Shown: piece by piece, positions 63,121-64,000 of the stretch | Layout of the letters: every line of letters starts with the position of its first letter | Numbering within the stretch: position 1 is the stretch's first letter | Source: Larimichthys crocea | Lineage: Eukaryota > Chordata > Actinopteri > Sciaenidae | Direction of reading: 5' to 3' | NCBI RefSeq assembly: GCF_000972845.2 | Contig: NC_040025.1 | Location: 18,407,399-18,471,398, forward strand | DNA length: 64,000 nt | Notes under the pieces: model-generated | What the model was told of the DNA's origin: nothing | Seen by the model: the letters and a program-made list of their open reading frames with translations, nothing else | Databases searched by the model: none | Made by a program: the position numbers and the translations under genes

Positions 63121-64000
63121 GTAAGAGGAGGAAAGGAGGCGGTAGACAAGGAAGTATCTGGTTTCTTACTGTGGTCTGTCATTGCTCTCTGCTTCCAGTA
63201 AAGTGTTTGTCATGATGACATGGCAAAAGGAATTATCGCCCATTTCAACATGGTTTACAAAACAGCAATAGGTTTCAGCATCAGAGGTGTGTGGCTAATG
63301 TTTAACTTTGGCAGTAAGCTGACACAGCTACACAGCGGAGCCAGCGATCGTCTTTTAAGAAATGTTTGTGTCCACCTCTAAGAAGATTGAAGGCTTTTCT
63401 AGTGGCCTGCTCATCTCAAGTGACATAAGGGGGATTTGTTTTGCTCTCTGCAGCTTTGGGCTTTGCTCTGACTGCACGATGTGTTTCATAAACAAGACAC
63501 TGACAAGATGTCGGTCAGAAGGCAAGACTGATATCAAAAAGGGGTTAAAAGTTGTATGTAGTTTAAATTAAAATGAAGTTTTCCTATGACAAAATCCTCA
63601 CGACTGTTGTTTCAGATTAGATTTTTAAGAACCTGTTTGTTTGCCCGATCCCTGTCAGCGCTGTAGATGTTGTGATAGCGGCAGAACAAAAGGCCTCTTT
63701 GTGTGAGAGATGAGCGAGTCTGTGTGGAGCAGGCCAGCAGGCGGGTACAGTGTGCATGGCCGGGTTTCTGCCCCCGAATAGGGATCACATTCCTCATCAC
63801 GATAGTTCACTCACTGGGCACATTTTCCTCTCAGTCCCTCTCCTCTGCCTGTGGGTTGAATCACCTAGCAGCTGTGCAGTTTTTAGCAAGTCATGCTTAT
63901 GCAACAGTTTTTCCTGTTATCTTAATACAGTGTGCAAATTTATTATCATTACTATTAATTTAATGTAGCAACTGACAATCTCTGATTTTTTTTGTTTTTA
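63121..64000 (+). other. pgd: PGD intron 8, cut by the window edge
   Basis: The donor is GATTG|GTAAGA. No sequence encoding EAVFARCLSSLKDER, the next PGD segment in human, is found before position 64000, so the intron is longer than 880 nt. No other feature is recognised. Confidence 0.8.

Noticed and set aside
63703..63963. 86-codon ORF as the next PGD exon
   Set aside because: Its product does not match the PGD sequence expected after LIG, and the phase is wrong.

Overview
This window is vertebrate genomic DNA, almost certainly from a percomorph-type teleost. It has GT-AG introns, AATAAA poly(A) signals, teleost-style short DNA transposons, and proteins close to the human orthologues. All three genes lie on the + strand in the order UBE4B - KIF1B - PGD, the same order and orientation as human 1p36.22. 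There are no prokaryotic features, CRISPR arrays or recognisable RNA genes.

Layout: (1) 45-2618 holds the last four coding exons of UBE4B, a U-box ubiquitin ligase (E4), followed by its 3' UTR and about 2 kb of AT-rich intergenic DNA. (2) About 4.7-58.9 kb is a complete KIF1B, a kinesin-3 motor. It has a GC-richer promoter and noncoding first exon near 4.7-5.16 kb, a start codon at 6371, a 15 kb intron 6477-21630, motor exons to 27.4 kb, FHA and coiled-coil exons to 34.1 kb, and a 1.5 kb alternative terminal exon (36156-37691) that makes the short alpha isoform. About 27 further exons encode the long beta tail, ending in a PH domain (stop at 55562-55564). I could join every exon in frame: 1823 codons for beta without the optional cassettes and 1217 for alpha. 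(3) 61341-63120 holds the first eight coding exons of PGD (6-phosphogluconate dehydrogenase, about 281 of some 483 residues), behind a compact CCAAT/CRE promoter. The gene runs off the right edge.

The most interesting content is the set of optional KIF1B exons. I recognise a conserved 18-nt microexon beside the K-loop, a conserved 120-nt (40-codon) alternative region, a 252-nt cassette whose end repeats the preceding exon's motif, and a 27-nt microexon that matches a KIF1A exon. Three further frame-preserving exons I do not recognise from mammalian KIF1B: a 201-nt, 67-codon GC3-rich exon at 49230-49430, and two 51-nt cassettes at 31385-31435 and 32106-32156. The second 51-nt cassette repeats the last seven residues of the upstream constitutive exon with four synonymous and no replacement differences. 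A 10-bp hairpin and a 21-nt poly-C run lie between the two.

Repeats include a 297-bp hAT-type element with a perfect 8-bp target duplication, a 261-bp TTAA-flanked element upstream of PGD, a relic LINE reverse transcriptase fragment, a perfect 41-bp tandem duplication, and several microsatellites. The three genes are separate housekeeping or neuronal genes kept together by ancestral linkage. Nothing in the sequence shows a shared pathway. All exon boundaries are hand-read from splice motifs, phase and remembered homologues; no alignment or transcript data was available.
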